DNA from: Periplaneta americana
Lineage: Eukaryota > Arthropoda > Insecta > Blattodea > Blattidae
NCBI RefSeq assembly: GCF_040183065.1
Contig: NC_091130.1
Location: 127,201,914 to 127,265,913, forward strand
Direction of reading: 5' to 3'
Length of the DNA: 64,000 bases
Shown: piece after piece, positions 43,726 to 53,926 of the stretch
How the letters are laid out: each line of letters begins with the position of its first letter
Numbering within the stretch: position 1 is the first letter of the stretch
Position numbers and translations under genes: made by a program
The notes under the pieces: model-generated
Seen by the model: the letters and a program-made list of their open reading frames with translations, nothing else
Database searches by the model: none
What the model was told of the DNA's origin: nothing

Positions 43726-43995
43726 GAAAAGTTGGAATTTGTTGAAGGACTCATGATCAATGATCATCAGATTCGTTGCTAGGAAATCTCGACGGCCCCA
43801 GCTTCACCTTATGAAGAGTTTGTGTAGATATGCCTTGCATGATTGTTTATCATAATTTGACATGTTATTAAACAAGACTTCCGAGAATGAGTTTCAAGAG
43901 AGTTGACGGCAGCGGCGTTTTCAGGAGATGGGTCAGGTACTTTCTAAACCCTGCATACCCAAAATAATTAGTCTGGCTACATCACTGGTTGGCGT

Positions 43996-44170
43996 AGTGT
44001 GAGAGACTAGTGTCTGATTGGCGAAAAGAGAAGCGCGCTGAAACTTAAGCACTACCTCAGACGCTCATTTGTAAAGTTACATGCCTGACACAGATCTCAC
44101 AAAGTTAGGTGTAATCGTTGGACAGTGAATTTTCACTACAACCGTTACTGTTAATACAATAATACATTTT
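43996..44170. other. Spacer, nothing recognised
   Basis: No supported feature. Confidence 0.3.
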
Positions 44171-44300
44171 ACCGTAAGGTGAATGTCAGGTAATCTATGG
44201 CGAATCCTTGGTCTCATCTCACCAAATATCATCTCCCTATCACCAATTCCATCAACGCTAAATAACCTCGTAGTTGATACAGCATCGTTAAATAACGAAG
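44171..44300 (+). mobile_element. SINE family A, 3' half
   Basis: ACCGTAAGGTGAATGTCAGG to GATACAGCATCGTTAAATAA matches the 3' body of 3405-3665. The tRNA-like head is missing. Confidence 0.8.
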
Positions 44301-44347
44301 CAAAAAATTTGAGGCGGTAGCTGGAAAATGGGTCCATAGGTCTATAG

Positions 44348-44530
44348 CAGTGGTCGTCAGCATTCGCTGAAGTGTGCAAAGGGTACGCGGTGCTGTCCGA
44401 TGTGCACCATCGTGCAACAGGGAGAGATGGAGAGCACACCCGCTAGCAGCTATGGAGTGCACCCTAGTGCACTGCTTTTTCCGCGGGTAAGAAACTCTAG
44501 CCCCAGCGTGCTCTGTGCTGACGATCCCTG
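44348..44530. mobile_element. 183-bp hAT-type MITE, GC-rich
   Basis: The ends are CAGTGGTCGTCAGCATTC and, inverted, CAGGGATCGTCAGCAC. The perfect 8-bp duplication GTCTATAG lies at 44340-44347 and 44531-44538. No coding capacity. Confidence 0.85.
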
Positions 44531-44538
44531 GTCTATAG

Positions 44539-44887
44539 GCTCTTTTTCGGGAGAATGTTTAATTCGATTCTCCGTTTTAAAATACACTTGTTTACGTATC
44601 CTGTAAACAGAGGGCAGGGTAGCTAATTGAATGAATCCATGCACTCTTGTGTAGTTTTGGAACTCAGCAAACATCAGTGAAAATGATCCTCAAAGTAGAG
44701 TGTGAGTCCATCCAGGATTTGCACTAAAGTGTAAACTGCACTCTGAAGATAAACTTTGAAGTGAGTGTGAATCCATTCTAGATTAATACTAAACACGATC
44801 TGTATTCTGTACCCAATAGATATTCTTGATTTTTACGTTTTCTGTACAATTTATGACGTAACTATGAGATATATGTAAGAAATATAC
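44539..44887. other. Spacer, nothing recognised
   Basis: No supported feature. Confidence 0.35.
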
Positions 44888-45735
44888 TTATTTACTTACT
44901 TACTGGCTTTTAAGGAACCCGTAGGTTCATTGCCGCCCTCACATAAGCCCGCCATTGGTCCCTATCCTGAGCAAGATTAATCCAGTCTCTACCATCATAT
45001 CCTATTTCCCTCAAATCCATTTTAATATTATCTTCCCATCTACGTCTCGGCCTCCCCAAAGGTCTTTTTCCCTCCGGCCTCCCAACTAACACTCTATATG
45101 CATTTCTGGATTCGCCCATACGTGCTACATGTCCTGCCCATCTCAAACGTCTGGATTTTATGTTCCTAATTATGTCAGGTGAAGTATACAATGCGTGCAG
45201 CTCTGCGTTGTGTGACTTTCTCCATTCTCCTGTAACTTCATCCCTCTTAGCCCCAAATATTTTCCTAAGAACCTTATTCTCAAACACCCTTAATCTCTGT
45301 TCCTCTCTCAAAGTGAGAGAGTCCAAGTTTCACAACCATAAAGAACAACCGGTAATATAACTGTTTTATAAATTCTAACTTTCAGACTTTTTGACAGAAG
45401 ACTAGATGACAAAAGCTTCTCAACCGAATAATAACAGGCATTTCCCATATTTATTCTGCGTTTAATTTCCTCCCGAGTGTCATTTAGATTTGTTACTGTT
45501 GCTCCAAGATATTTGAATTTTTCCACCTCTTCGAAGGATAAATCTCCAATTTTTATAGTTCCATTTCGTACAATATTCTGGTCACGAGACATAATCATAT
45601 ACTTAGTCTTTTCGGGATTTACTTCCAACCCTATCGCTCTACTTGCTTCAAAAAGAATTTCCGCGTTTTCCCTAATTGTTTGTGGATTTTCTCCTAGCAT
45701 ATTCACGTCATCCGCATAGACAAGAAGCTGATATG
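44888..45735 (-). mobile_element. RTE-like LINE, 5'-truncated copy 5
   Basis: The minus strand starts at [20 protein letters not shown] (45733) and runs to AAMNLRVP and a TTAC-repeat tail at about 44890. A 2-bp insertion in the CTCTCT run near 45318 shifts the frame between two long open segments (153 and 138 codons). The 5' break lies within about 10 nt of that in copy 4. Confidence 0.87.
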
Positions 45736-46238
45736 TAAGAAATATAATTGTACTAAAATGATGTTCCATACTGATGTTTAGTTTAATGTTAACATATAAT
45801 CATATTGAAAGTATTTTGATAAAATAAACATGTTCTCTGGAAAAAGGCCTACAAAACGCTCTAATGAAATACATACATTTATAACACTATTAAAGTCGGA
45901 ATGCTTTATTTAAGAAAAAGCTATTATTATTTTGATAAAAGTGCATTCAAATCGCAATTAATAAAAATAAATCTTTCAATCTTTGACATGACTTTTGTTT
46001 ATGGGCCCTTTTTCTGGCTACCGCCTCAATTGTAAATCATTCCCTCTCCCAAATGTTGTATGAACTGTCTCTACTTATCGCTTGTGACAACCCTAACGGG
46101 AAATATATTTATGTGCCTAATGTTGACATTAAAATAATTTACAGTTAATATTAATTATTATATTAATATATTTAATGTAATTTATTACTTAAACTAAGAA
46201 AAGTATACAGTGAGAATTCCCTCTTCCTTTTGTTTAGT
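45736..46238. other. Intergenic, nothing recognised
   Basis: No supported feature. Confidence 0.4.
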
Positions 46239-46246
46239 ATACCTAC

Positions 46247-47158
46247 TAGAGATGAACAAAACTAACTGCCGCTCTCGCTCGCTGTGTTCGTTGCATTTGT
46301 CTTTCGAGTCTCGTCTCGTCATTCTCGTGCGCTTCTAGTCTCGCTCATCATTCTCGAAATAGCATTTGGTCGGGGAGGAAAGATTTCGTAACTTTGAATA
46401 ACATACATAATTGAAATAAATAACATTATAAATGTTTAACTGAGACAAACAGACAAAGCAGAACAGTACCGGTAACTTAGTTATCAAAATGTTCTGGTTC
46501 TATTATATGATATTACCTATGGTTATATAAATAGAAAAAAAAAACAATTCTCAAATAAATTTGCATTTCTAAGAAACATAAAGCATAACGTTAATATCTT
46601 TTTACTTGAGATTGTGCACTTGATCTCAAACATATGAAAAGAAAATTCCTAGGATGCTATGCATAGACATTTCGCTAACCCGCGCTACGAGCGTGCTAAA
46701 CTAGCCCCGGCTATCGACTGATTACTTGTACAGGATTCATATCATATCACATCGCTAACACTGGTTTATGAATACGGAAAACGTTAGTTCGCTCATCATC
46801 CACTGGAAGCCCGCGTTAAGAATATCTATGACTTTTAATAAGGATCTAGTAATTAAATAAATATTGGGGAACGGATTATTGTACACTGAAAGGTAGAGAT
46901 GATGTTTCAAATAGGCTACTTGATTGTATATACATGTATAACAGTTGCCAAAGTAAATAAAAGTTCAGTCGGGTATGAACAACTGTGGCGATTCAAGGCT
47001 GCTTGACGCTCAGGACTTCGGGAGTGATCAATCTCGGCGTCTCGAAACACTCACAAGCAGTCTTTACGTCAACGACGCGACGTATACAACATTGTCGTGC
47101 GGGTTTTCGGCTTTGCGGGCGCTGTTAGTCTTGCTTTCTCGATCGTTGTTCATCTCTA
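46247..47158. mobile_element. Non-autonomous hAT element with TAGAGATGAACAA ends
   Basis: The ends are TAGAGATGAACAAAAC and, inverted, TAGAGATGAACAACG. The perfect 8-bp duplication ATACCTAC is at 46239-46246 and 47159-47166. Both subterminal regions are GC-rich and full of CTCG/CGAG. No transposase was found. Confidence 0.82.
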
Positions 47159-47192
47159 ATACCTACATACTTCTGGCGACATTGGTGATCAG

Positions 47193-48953
47193 CAGGCTTC
47201 GAGACTTTAGACCCGATACAATAAGTTTACTGTGCATGCACTATAGGTTGTTGACTCGCTGCAGGTAGATAGAGATGTGTTGAGGTAACAACGTTGCTAT
47301 TTAGAGTAGAGTACGGTAGTATGGGGAAGCACACATATGTACATTCTGAAAGTAAATATACATGACACAATGATTGATAATGTCAAAAGAATGTGAAAAG
47401 TATTTATTCTTCTGTCTTTTATAAGCATTTGTGCTTAATTATACACAGTGTTAATGGTGGAAATAAGCATGTAGCAATTTTAATTTTTTCATTTATCCTA
47501 TTGGTCGTCTTTAGGAAGTGCAGTTACAGTACCGAATTGCAATGTACCTAGTACAAGATACATTCTCAGTGTCTCAAACGTAAATCTTTTTCGGTTATCT
47601 GCCAAAGTTTGTACTGCAGTTTGTACGTCGCATGATGTGATAGGAGCAAAACGAAAAAACCTAACATCATTGCAGTCTCTAAGAGACAGTCCTTTATTCT
47701 CAGGTGACTCTATGTCCACTAATTTGCTGTTTATGTTACACAGTGATCCATATCCGTTATTTTTACATAAAATTGATTTCCACTTCTGTTTTACACATTC
47801 AGTAACCGGTGTACTTGATGTCTAATTAATTCTCTGCATCATTTTCTAATTAATTTGAGCGCTTCCGACTGTAGATGTGAAATACCTGGGAATTATTGTT
47901 GATCAGCACTTGAAATGGGATAGACAAATCACCTTTTTATGTAACAGGATACGTAAAACAATTTAAAAATTTGTAAACCTTCGCCATTACTTGCCTACTC
48001 ATGTATTACGTTTGGTTTATTTGGCTATAGTTGAATCTGTTATCCAATATGGCATAACTGGATGGGGAGGCATTAAGAAAAACTGCTCTTTTTCCTCTAA
48101 TTATGTTGCAAAAACGTATCATCAAAATTTGTTTGAAAAGGGGACTGGATTATCCAACAAATTTGATCCATTCCGAATTGAATGTTTTTAGAATTGACCA
48201 AATTTATAAATACTTTTTAATGAAATTATATCATAAAAATAGAATGAAATTTGTAGCTCAGCCACATGCTCATAATACAAGACGAAATGAAATTCTTAAG
48301 TTAGTTGAACCTAAATATTTCACATCTGCTGCTTTACTACACAGTACAAATTATGGTCCACGTCTATATAATTCGATAATAAAATTTCATCCAGAATTGA
48401 CTACTTTAAACAATGAAATTTTCAGATCCAGAATTAAAAAAATTATATTACAGACTTCCCAGTATATATATTATGTACTACGTATTGCAAAACAAGTTTA
48501 TTTCTATCCCAAATATATTTTTTCTATCTTATCTTGGTTACTATATCAACATGACCTGTACTAATTATACTACTAATAATAATTTAATATTAATCCATCA
48601 ATCTCAACATCGTCTCCTTTTTCACTCAGTTATTACTAGTATTATTATTTATTAATTTTATCATCATCTTTATGTGAGCTTTTTTCTTAAGTATTTTGTC
48701 TACAAAGTATGTGTATCTATGTAACGGAACTGTCCCCGAACACGAGCTAGTTTCAGACGCAGTTTTAAAACAGGTTTGTATGAAAACCAAATTATTCGTC
48801 AGAACCTTCAAACCCAGAGCCTTTCCTTTGCGTATTTGTTGGCATCCATTCTACAGTACCCCAACCCACTGTACGCTTTACCACTATACTCAGTACGCCA
48901 TTATGCGGATTTCCCACTGAACTGTTCTATTGGGCCCGAAGTCTCGAAGCCTG
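47193..48953. mobile_element. Non-autonomous hAT element, 8-bp duplication GTGATCAG, with nested LINE
   Basis: The ends are CAGGCTTCGAGACTTTAG and, inverted, CAGGCTTCGAGACTTCGG. The duplication is at 47185-47192 and 48954-48961. It is only 26 bp from the preceding hAT element's duplication. A LINE fragment occupies 47865-48660. Confidence 0.85.
47865..48660 (+). pseudogene. LINE reverse transcriptase thumb and C-terminus
   Basis: Pieces in three frames read VKYLGIIVDQHLKWDRQI, HYLPTHVLRLVYLAIVESVI, QYGITGWGG, LQKRIIKICLKRGLDYPTN and KLVEPKYFTSAALLHSTNYG. They match the usual order of thumb and tail in Jockey/CR1-type LINEs. An early stop (RKTI-stop) and at least one frameshift inactivate it. 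It is homologous in the tail to 4625-4960 and 1310-1510. Confidence 0.78.
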
Positions 48954-48961
48954 GTGATCAG

Positions 48962-49224
48962 TAGACTTCTTGGAATTGCCACGAGAATCGCAAGGTTTAC
49001 TGCGCACGCGGTATAGACTGTATGAGAAAGGGGGCGTGCAAAGGATAGAGTATGCCTCTAATGTAAACACTGAGCAGTATACTGCGGTTACAATAAAACC
49101 TGTATCCTGCATTCAAGAAATATAATGAATGATCATTGAAGTAGGAAATGTCTAAACATGTAAATATACAATTATTTTACAGTGAGATATATTAACTCTT
49201 AAAATTTAATGTAAGATGCTCACA
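48962..49224. other. Spacer, nothing recognised
   Basis: No supported feature. Confidence 0.35.
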
Positions 49225-49840
49225 TCATCCTTGAATATGTGCATTGCGGTGAAGAGTTACGTACATTTTGAGCGACTGCAAAGTAACTTCCTCCGATGGT
49301 CACTTAAACAGTTTTTATTTTGTGAAAATGTACGTTCGACATCACACGATGTAATACGTACATATTTGAAGAACGGAAAGTCACTACTTTTAGTACACAA
49401 ACTTCAGATGTCTTGTCATGACCTGATAGTACATCATTTATAATACGAAGTTGTGAATAGGCAGAATTTTTAGCAATAATGTTTCTCAACTTACATTTCA
49501 CTTTTTCTGAGATTAGTGAATTGTTATTTTGGATAACGGTTTGTGTTACTTTATCCACTATATTAAGGACTTCTGAGAGTTGTAGTTTAGACGATTCTAA
49601 CAGGATGATGCTTTTGGACATGATTTTAAAATTAGAATCAATGAACAGAATATCTTCCAATAGCTGTTCAGAAGACAAGGATTTTACAGCTGCAACAGCG
49701 GAGCTGTCTGTCCTATCCAATGCATCAATTACCTCCATTATTTTGACGTAATGTTATTATTACCAGCATCCAACCACGTTCCCCAACGGGTCAAGACTGG
49801 CTGCGGGGGTAAGGGTATTCCAGGGGCGATTATTTGGAAC
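49225..49840 (-). pseudogene. hAT-like transposase remnant, C-terminal half
   Basis: Read on the minus strand from 49840, PVLTRWGTWLDA gives the TRWGTWL..A signature of a hAT transposase subgroup. A long open segment (49738-49304) follows with VIDALDRTDSSAVAAVKSLS, LLEDILFIDSNFKI and KCKLRNIIAKNSAYSQLRII. In that subgroup this part is the all-helical region before the C-terminus. The N-terminal half and the transposon ends were not found. The long uninterrupted segment suggests that it is relatively young, or only recently broken. Confidence 0.6.
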
Positions 49841-50140
49841 AGCAACAATCTCATGTTTGATTGAATTCTTGTCTGCACTGAACAAATGTTAAACTTTGAC
49901 TATTCCAACCACAGTGATGCAAAAACAAGTGCTTACATAGGTATACATTAGCTGTAGCTGCTCTATCTATTTGGACCGGACACAACTCTTAACATGAACT
50001 GCTTATACTACGAAACCGGGCGGTCGCTCACCTCTTCTATACTACATACATCGGCAACCTGATTGCATGCTGCGTGTGGCAATTCAACGAAGTCTAATGA
50101 TCAGTATCTGCAACGACTCGTGTATTTCTGCTGATTTATT
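49841..50140. other. Upstream of LRR gene 2, nothing recognised
   Basis: No clear promoter element could be picked out. Confidence 0.35.
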
Positions 50141-50153
50141 GAATTTGTTACAG
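50136..50153 (+). promoter_or_regulatory. 3' splice site upstream of LRR gene 2
   Basis: TTATTGAATTTGTTACAG ends at 50153, and the ATG follows at 50168. The arrangement is the same as in LRR gene 1, so a non-coding first exon is likely. Confidence 0.5.
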
Positions 50154-50167
50154 CTCAGAGGAGCGCT

Positions 50168-51751
50168 ATGACAGAGGGATTTCTCTGCCAAGTGGTTCTC
50201 TTTCTCAGCTTGCTGGCTTGTACAGTCGCTTCGTGTCCGGCGACTTGTGTGTGCGGTTCTCAACAGGTCAACTGCAACAATGCTACTCTCACGTCCGTGC
50301 CGAAGCTTAGGAAAGACACCGTCAGCATCGACCTGTCTTTCAACTGGATCAACACACTCCGCGACTCTGATTTCAGACACTTGCAGCGCGTCACACAACT
50401 CTTCGTCAATGACAATGGCCTGGTAGTGATAGAGGAGAATTCCTTAAGCCCGTTCAAAAGGTTGATGTGGTTATATTTGCATGACAACAACATTTCACAT
50501 TTAACTTGCAAGACTTTCAGATACCTAAAAGAACTAAGGTACTTATTCCTCCAAAACAACAAAATAGGTAGCTTGGACAATTGTCTATTCAGTCAAACGA
50601 AGAAGCTGACCAAACTCAACTTGAGTAGGAATCAAATTAAGATACTGGAGGCCACTATCTTTCGAAGCAATCCGCTTTTGCTTTTCTTTGACATTAAGAG
50701 TAACCCTTTGGAGACTAATTGGTTCGATCTTTTCAGGAAATCTTTCAATATGTCAGAAATTCCGTCTTGTGGAGAAAAACTCTCATTGTCTGAGGTATCT
50801 TCTAATAGAGGCGAAACTCCTAATAGTAAATACGTTGCAAATTCTGAAATACAGCAAATGATCGTCACAAATATTACTGCTTCTGTTTATGAAGCAAATG
50901 GTGTAACAAGGTACTTATTTCGTAAATTAGATAACATGAATCTTAATCACTACGATGTTTTTATAAAAACTGTAGCGTATGATGAATACAATACATTCAT
51001 AACCGGAAAGAACTTTAATATTACAATATTAACAGACTTTCCGATATTTTGTTTTTGCAAAAGTCTTTCTTTGTGGTTTATGTGTCAAGACTTGGAAGCA
51101 ATTTGCTCCAAATATATGTCAATGTTGGTTTTGACTTCATCCTTAAAATGCAATATTCTCTCAGGTAGAAGTGGAAAAGTATTGAATATACAAAATGAAG
51201 ATTACGATTATGACGTAGAAGAAGATTCCAAAGAAATTCGTGAAAATAACAGTGAAAACGATATGTTCACAGTGATGTGTGTAGCAGTGGTGTGTGTCAT
51301 AATCATCAGCATTGTGCTGATCATGGTTGTAGTGTACGTTAGGAAACAGAGGAACCCGCAGCACATATCTGAAAATCCAGTTCACTTCTTCGACCCAAAC
51401 AATTTGCATTTTAAGCCGAATAATAGCAATGAACTGCAGAACCAATGTCCTACGATTAACAAAACGCGTGATGAATTGCATTATCGACGCAAAAATGTAA
51501 TTGAACCTTCACATTCTAATACTAGCGCGCTGGAATCGACGGACAACGCTCTGGAGATAGATAATTTCTCTGATAACAGAGGAACATATCCGTCACTGAG
51601 GCAACATCAATCATTTACGTCAAATATCGAATCGACTGTGCCATCTATCGGGATCCCATCAGAAGTCGAGGCTGATAACCAAGCGATACATTTACGACAC
51701 GAAAATGATGGTACACATGCGCCGCTATTACACGGCCAACAAGAAAACTAA
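50168..51751 (+). CDS. Leucine-rich repeat type I membrane protein, 527 aa (LRR gene 2)
   Basis: The signal peptide ends near TVA-SC (residues 20-22). C23, C27, C29 and C36 form the N-terminal LRR cap with the same CxxxCxCx6C spacing as gene 1. Six repeats follow (about 52-190), for example LRYLFLQNNKIGSLDNCLF. C201, then C295, C297, C306, C313 and C328, form the same CxCx3SxWFxCx6Cx14C module as gene 1. An acidic stretch (EDYDYDVEEDSKE) precedes a membrane helix at about 366-389. The cytoplasmic tail is about 138 residues, rich in Asn and Ser with no known domain. It ends HAPLLHGQQEN. Many N-x-S/T sites are seen. There is one coding exon and ATG 50168 is the natural start. The gene is a paralogue of 25911-27164, and the long tail is its main difference, suggesting different intracellular partners (inference). 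The function is not known. Confidence 0.9.
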   Translation: MTEGFLCQVVLFLSLLACTVASCPATCVCGSQQVNCNNATLTSVPKLRKDTVSIDLSFNWINTLRDSDFRHLQRVTQLFVNDNGLVVIEENSLSPFKRLMWLYLHDNNISHLTCKTFRYLKELRYLFLQNNKIGSLDNCLFSQTKKLTKLNLSRNQIKILEATIFRSNPLLLFFDIKSNPLETNWFDLFRKSFNMSEIPSCGEKLSLSEVSSNRGETPNSKYVANSEIQQMIVTNITASVYEANGVTRYLFRKLDNMNLNHYDVFIKTVAYDEYNTFITGKNFNITILTDFPIFCFCKSLSLWFMCQDLEAICSKYMSMLVLTSSLKCNILSGRSGKVLNIQNEDYDYDVEEDSKEIRENNSENDMFTVMCVAVVCVIIISIVLIMVVVYVRKQRNPQHISENPVHFFDPNNLHFKPNNSNELQNQCPTINKTRDELHYRRKNVIEPSHSNTSALESTDNALEIDNFSDNRGTYPSLRQHQSFTSNIESTVPSIGIPSEVEADNQAIHLRHENDGTHAPLLHGQQEN

Positions 51752-51831
51752 TTTATTACACACAAATGTGAGAAAAAAAATTGGAATGCATTTTATGTCG
51801 TAAAATTCAAAACTTGACTATAAAATTGCAT

Positions 51832-51837
51832 AATAAA
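51832..51837 (+). terminator. Candidate polyadenylation signal for LRR gene 2
   Basis: AATAAA lies 81 bp after the stop codon. No other candidate lies closer. Confidence 0.45.
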
Positions 51838-52009
51838 AGATATAAATTTCTCTTAAATGGTTTACTTGTACCTTACAAATGACCAACGACCGCAGAAAGC
51901 TAATGTTTTATACTTCAAGTCTTATATTGCACTTTTTCATCGAAATATGCCCAAAAAGTGCCGCAAAATTCTACTTACACCTCAGCTTAACCCTATAAAA
52001 TGTTATTTT

Positions 52010-52510
52010 AGGATTCTTTCACTATTAAAGTTTCATGTTTTAGGTCAATCGTTTGTTTTTTTAAACCAAATGTCAATTGATTATTTTTGTTTTGCTAAAA
52101 GCGTTTCATATTTTAGGTCTTACTTGTTAATATTTTAATTGAGACGTGTCAATTGTTTATATTTTTATTGATAATAGCCTGTCGTATTTTAGGTCTGAAC
52201 TGTTCTTATTTTAAATCGAAAAGTGTTAATTGTTTGCGTCTAATTTGATAAAAGTGTTTCATATTTTAGGTCTTAACTGTTCGTATGTTAAATCGAAACG
52301 GTCAATTCTTTATGTTTGTTTTACTACTAGAGTTTGATATTTTAAGCCTTACCTGTTCCTATTTCAAATCAAAGGTGTCAACTTTTTAAGTTTGTTTTAC
52401 TAAAGACGTTTTATATTTTGTTGCTATTTTAGATCGAGACTTGTCAATATAGTTTACGTTTGTTTTATTACTAGCGTTTTGAATTTCAGGTCTTAGCTGT
52501 TTCTATTTTA
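52010..52510. repeat. Degenerate tandem array, about six 80-bp units
   Basis: Each unit carries variants of TTTCATATTTTAGGTCTTA, then TATTTTAAATCGAAA, GTGTCAATTGTTTA and TTTGTTTTACTA. Units are old and differ by many substitutions. The array begins about 260 bp after the stop of LRR gene 2. Confidence 0.75.
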
Positions 52511-52516
52511 AATCTA

Positions 52517-53245
52517 CGGTCTGATCCGTTTGGGTATGGTTAATATTAGTTTATTACTATAAAGCTATTATGATAGGAAAAATTTCTTGCTGGTTATATT
52601 ATGATTAAAAGATGGGAGTTTTTATATATGACAATCAACAATGCATGATCTGAAAGGACAAATGAAAATCGTAATGATTAAAATTACTACTACAAATCAA
52701 CAGCGAGCACAATGTGTTCTTTGGTATGCTAAATTTGAGAGTGTTAAAAGAGTTCAAAGGGAATTTCGACGTGAGTATAGTGTACGTAATGTATCTAAAT
52801 ACGATTCCATAATGCTGTGATATGGAACATTTGTAGGAACATGTTGTGTTAAAAAAAACATGCAGGAGGTCGCAGGCGAAATCAAGTACGAGAAGCAGCT
52901 ATTTCTTGGCTTGGTCCCCAAACTCCCTAGATCTAACCCCTCCTGACTTCTTCGTGAAAGGTTTTGTTAAAGATATTATCTAGTCACAAAAACCCAGGAA
53001 CATTGATGATCTGAGAGTACAAATTAATCAAGCTTTTCAACAAATCACCCCTCTTATGTTACAACGGACATGGGCTGAATTTCATCATCGTTATGAGTTG
53101 TGCAGGGTGCACAATGGGGGTCATGTTGAGCTCTGAGGAATCTTTCATCTTTCAGTGTTGTATGTACAAAGTTCCAACAAATAAAGTTCAGTAGTAAATG
53201 TTTTACGGTGTTTTAATTTTATCCATACCCAAACGGATCACCCTG
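52517..53245 (+). mobile_element. Internally deleted Tc1/mariner-type element
   Basis: The ends share CTGATCCGTTTGGGTATGG (left) and CAGGGTGATCCGTTTGGGTA (right, inverted), flanked by TA. The N-terminal piece near 52690-52810 reads NQQRAQCVLWYAKFESVKRV and QREFRREYSVRNV, the helix-turn-helix region called DUF4817 in insect mariner relatives. The C-terminal piece near 52920-53140 reads RSPDLTPPDFFVKGFVKDII and AFQQITPLMLQRTWAEFHHR. The catalytic middle is gone. Confidence 0.82.
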
Positions 53246-53249
53246 TATA

Positions 53250-53924
53250 CGCGTCCATTTGTTTTACTCCTAACGTAAAGCACCCCATAGTGAAAGCTTA
53301 GGCTCTAGATAATACTTGATTGCATTATTAGTCTGCATATGAATTAACGCGATTCTGCGTTGTGTCATTTAATTAATTACGGCCGAATCATTTTTTCAGT
53401 ACACAAAATAAAACCATATATTTAATAGAAAAAAATATCACAAAACTACGAAATTCTTTAATTCCGTCATGGATAATATAAATGAACAAGAATATAGCTT
53501 AATTATATAGGTGTTGTATATTCTTTTAATAAAACTCACGTCTACCATCGACCAAGTAACAGGCAAGAAGCAATAAAACGGATGGCTCCTGAAACACAGA
53601 AAAACAGATATTAGACTCTGATTAAATGGAGTCTTTATGAAGCGACTTTTCACATATGATTTAGTTAAAACCAAGCAACAGGGCCAACCAGCAGGCTACG
53701 TAACACATAAAAAATAAAGACTTTGGTAAAGTAATGTTCTCTTCATTTTCTTTCAAAAGTATAACTGTGCAGTAATGAACAGCAAAAAAAAAAAAGGATA
53801 AATTAAAAAAAAATAACGGCGTTGACAACTCAGATGTGTTCAGGCCCGCAAGTTTTCGACAATTCTTAAAGTCCATTTACAATGAAATTTAAACATAACA
53901 TAAGCGTTACAAGAATGTCAACGT
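53250..53924. other. Intergenic, nothing recognised
   Basis: No supported feature. Confidence 0.4.
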
Positions 53925-53926
53925 TA

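Larger units (their letters stand above)
42948..43987 (+). mobile_element. Deleted hAT transposon, 8-bp duplication GTTGGCGT
   Basis: The ends are CAGTGACGTAGCCAGGGG and, inverted, CAGTGATGTAGCCAGACT. The duplication is at 42940-42947 and 43988-43995. It carries the end of a transposase (43550-43725) and a nested retroelement 3' end with its (AAT)n (43023-43155). Confidence 0.88.
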
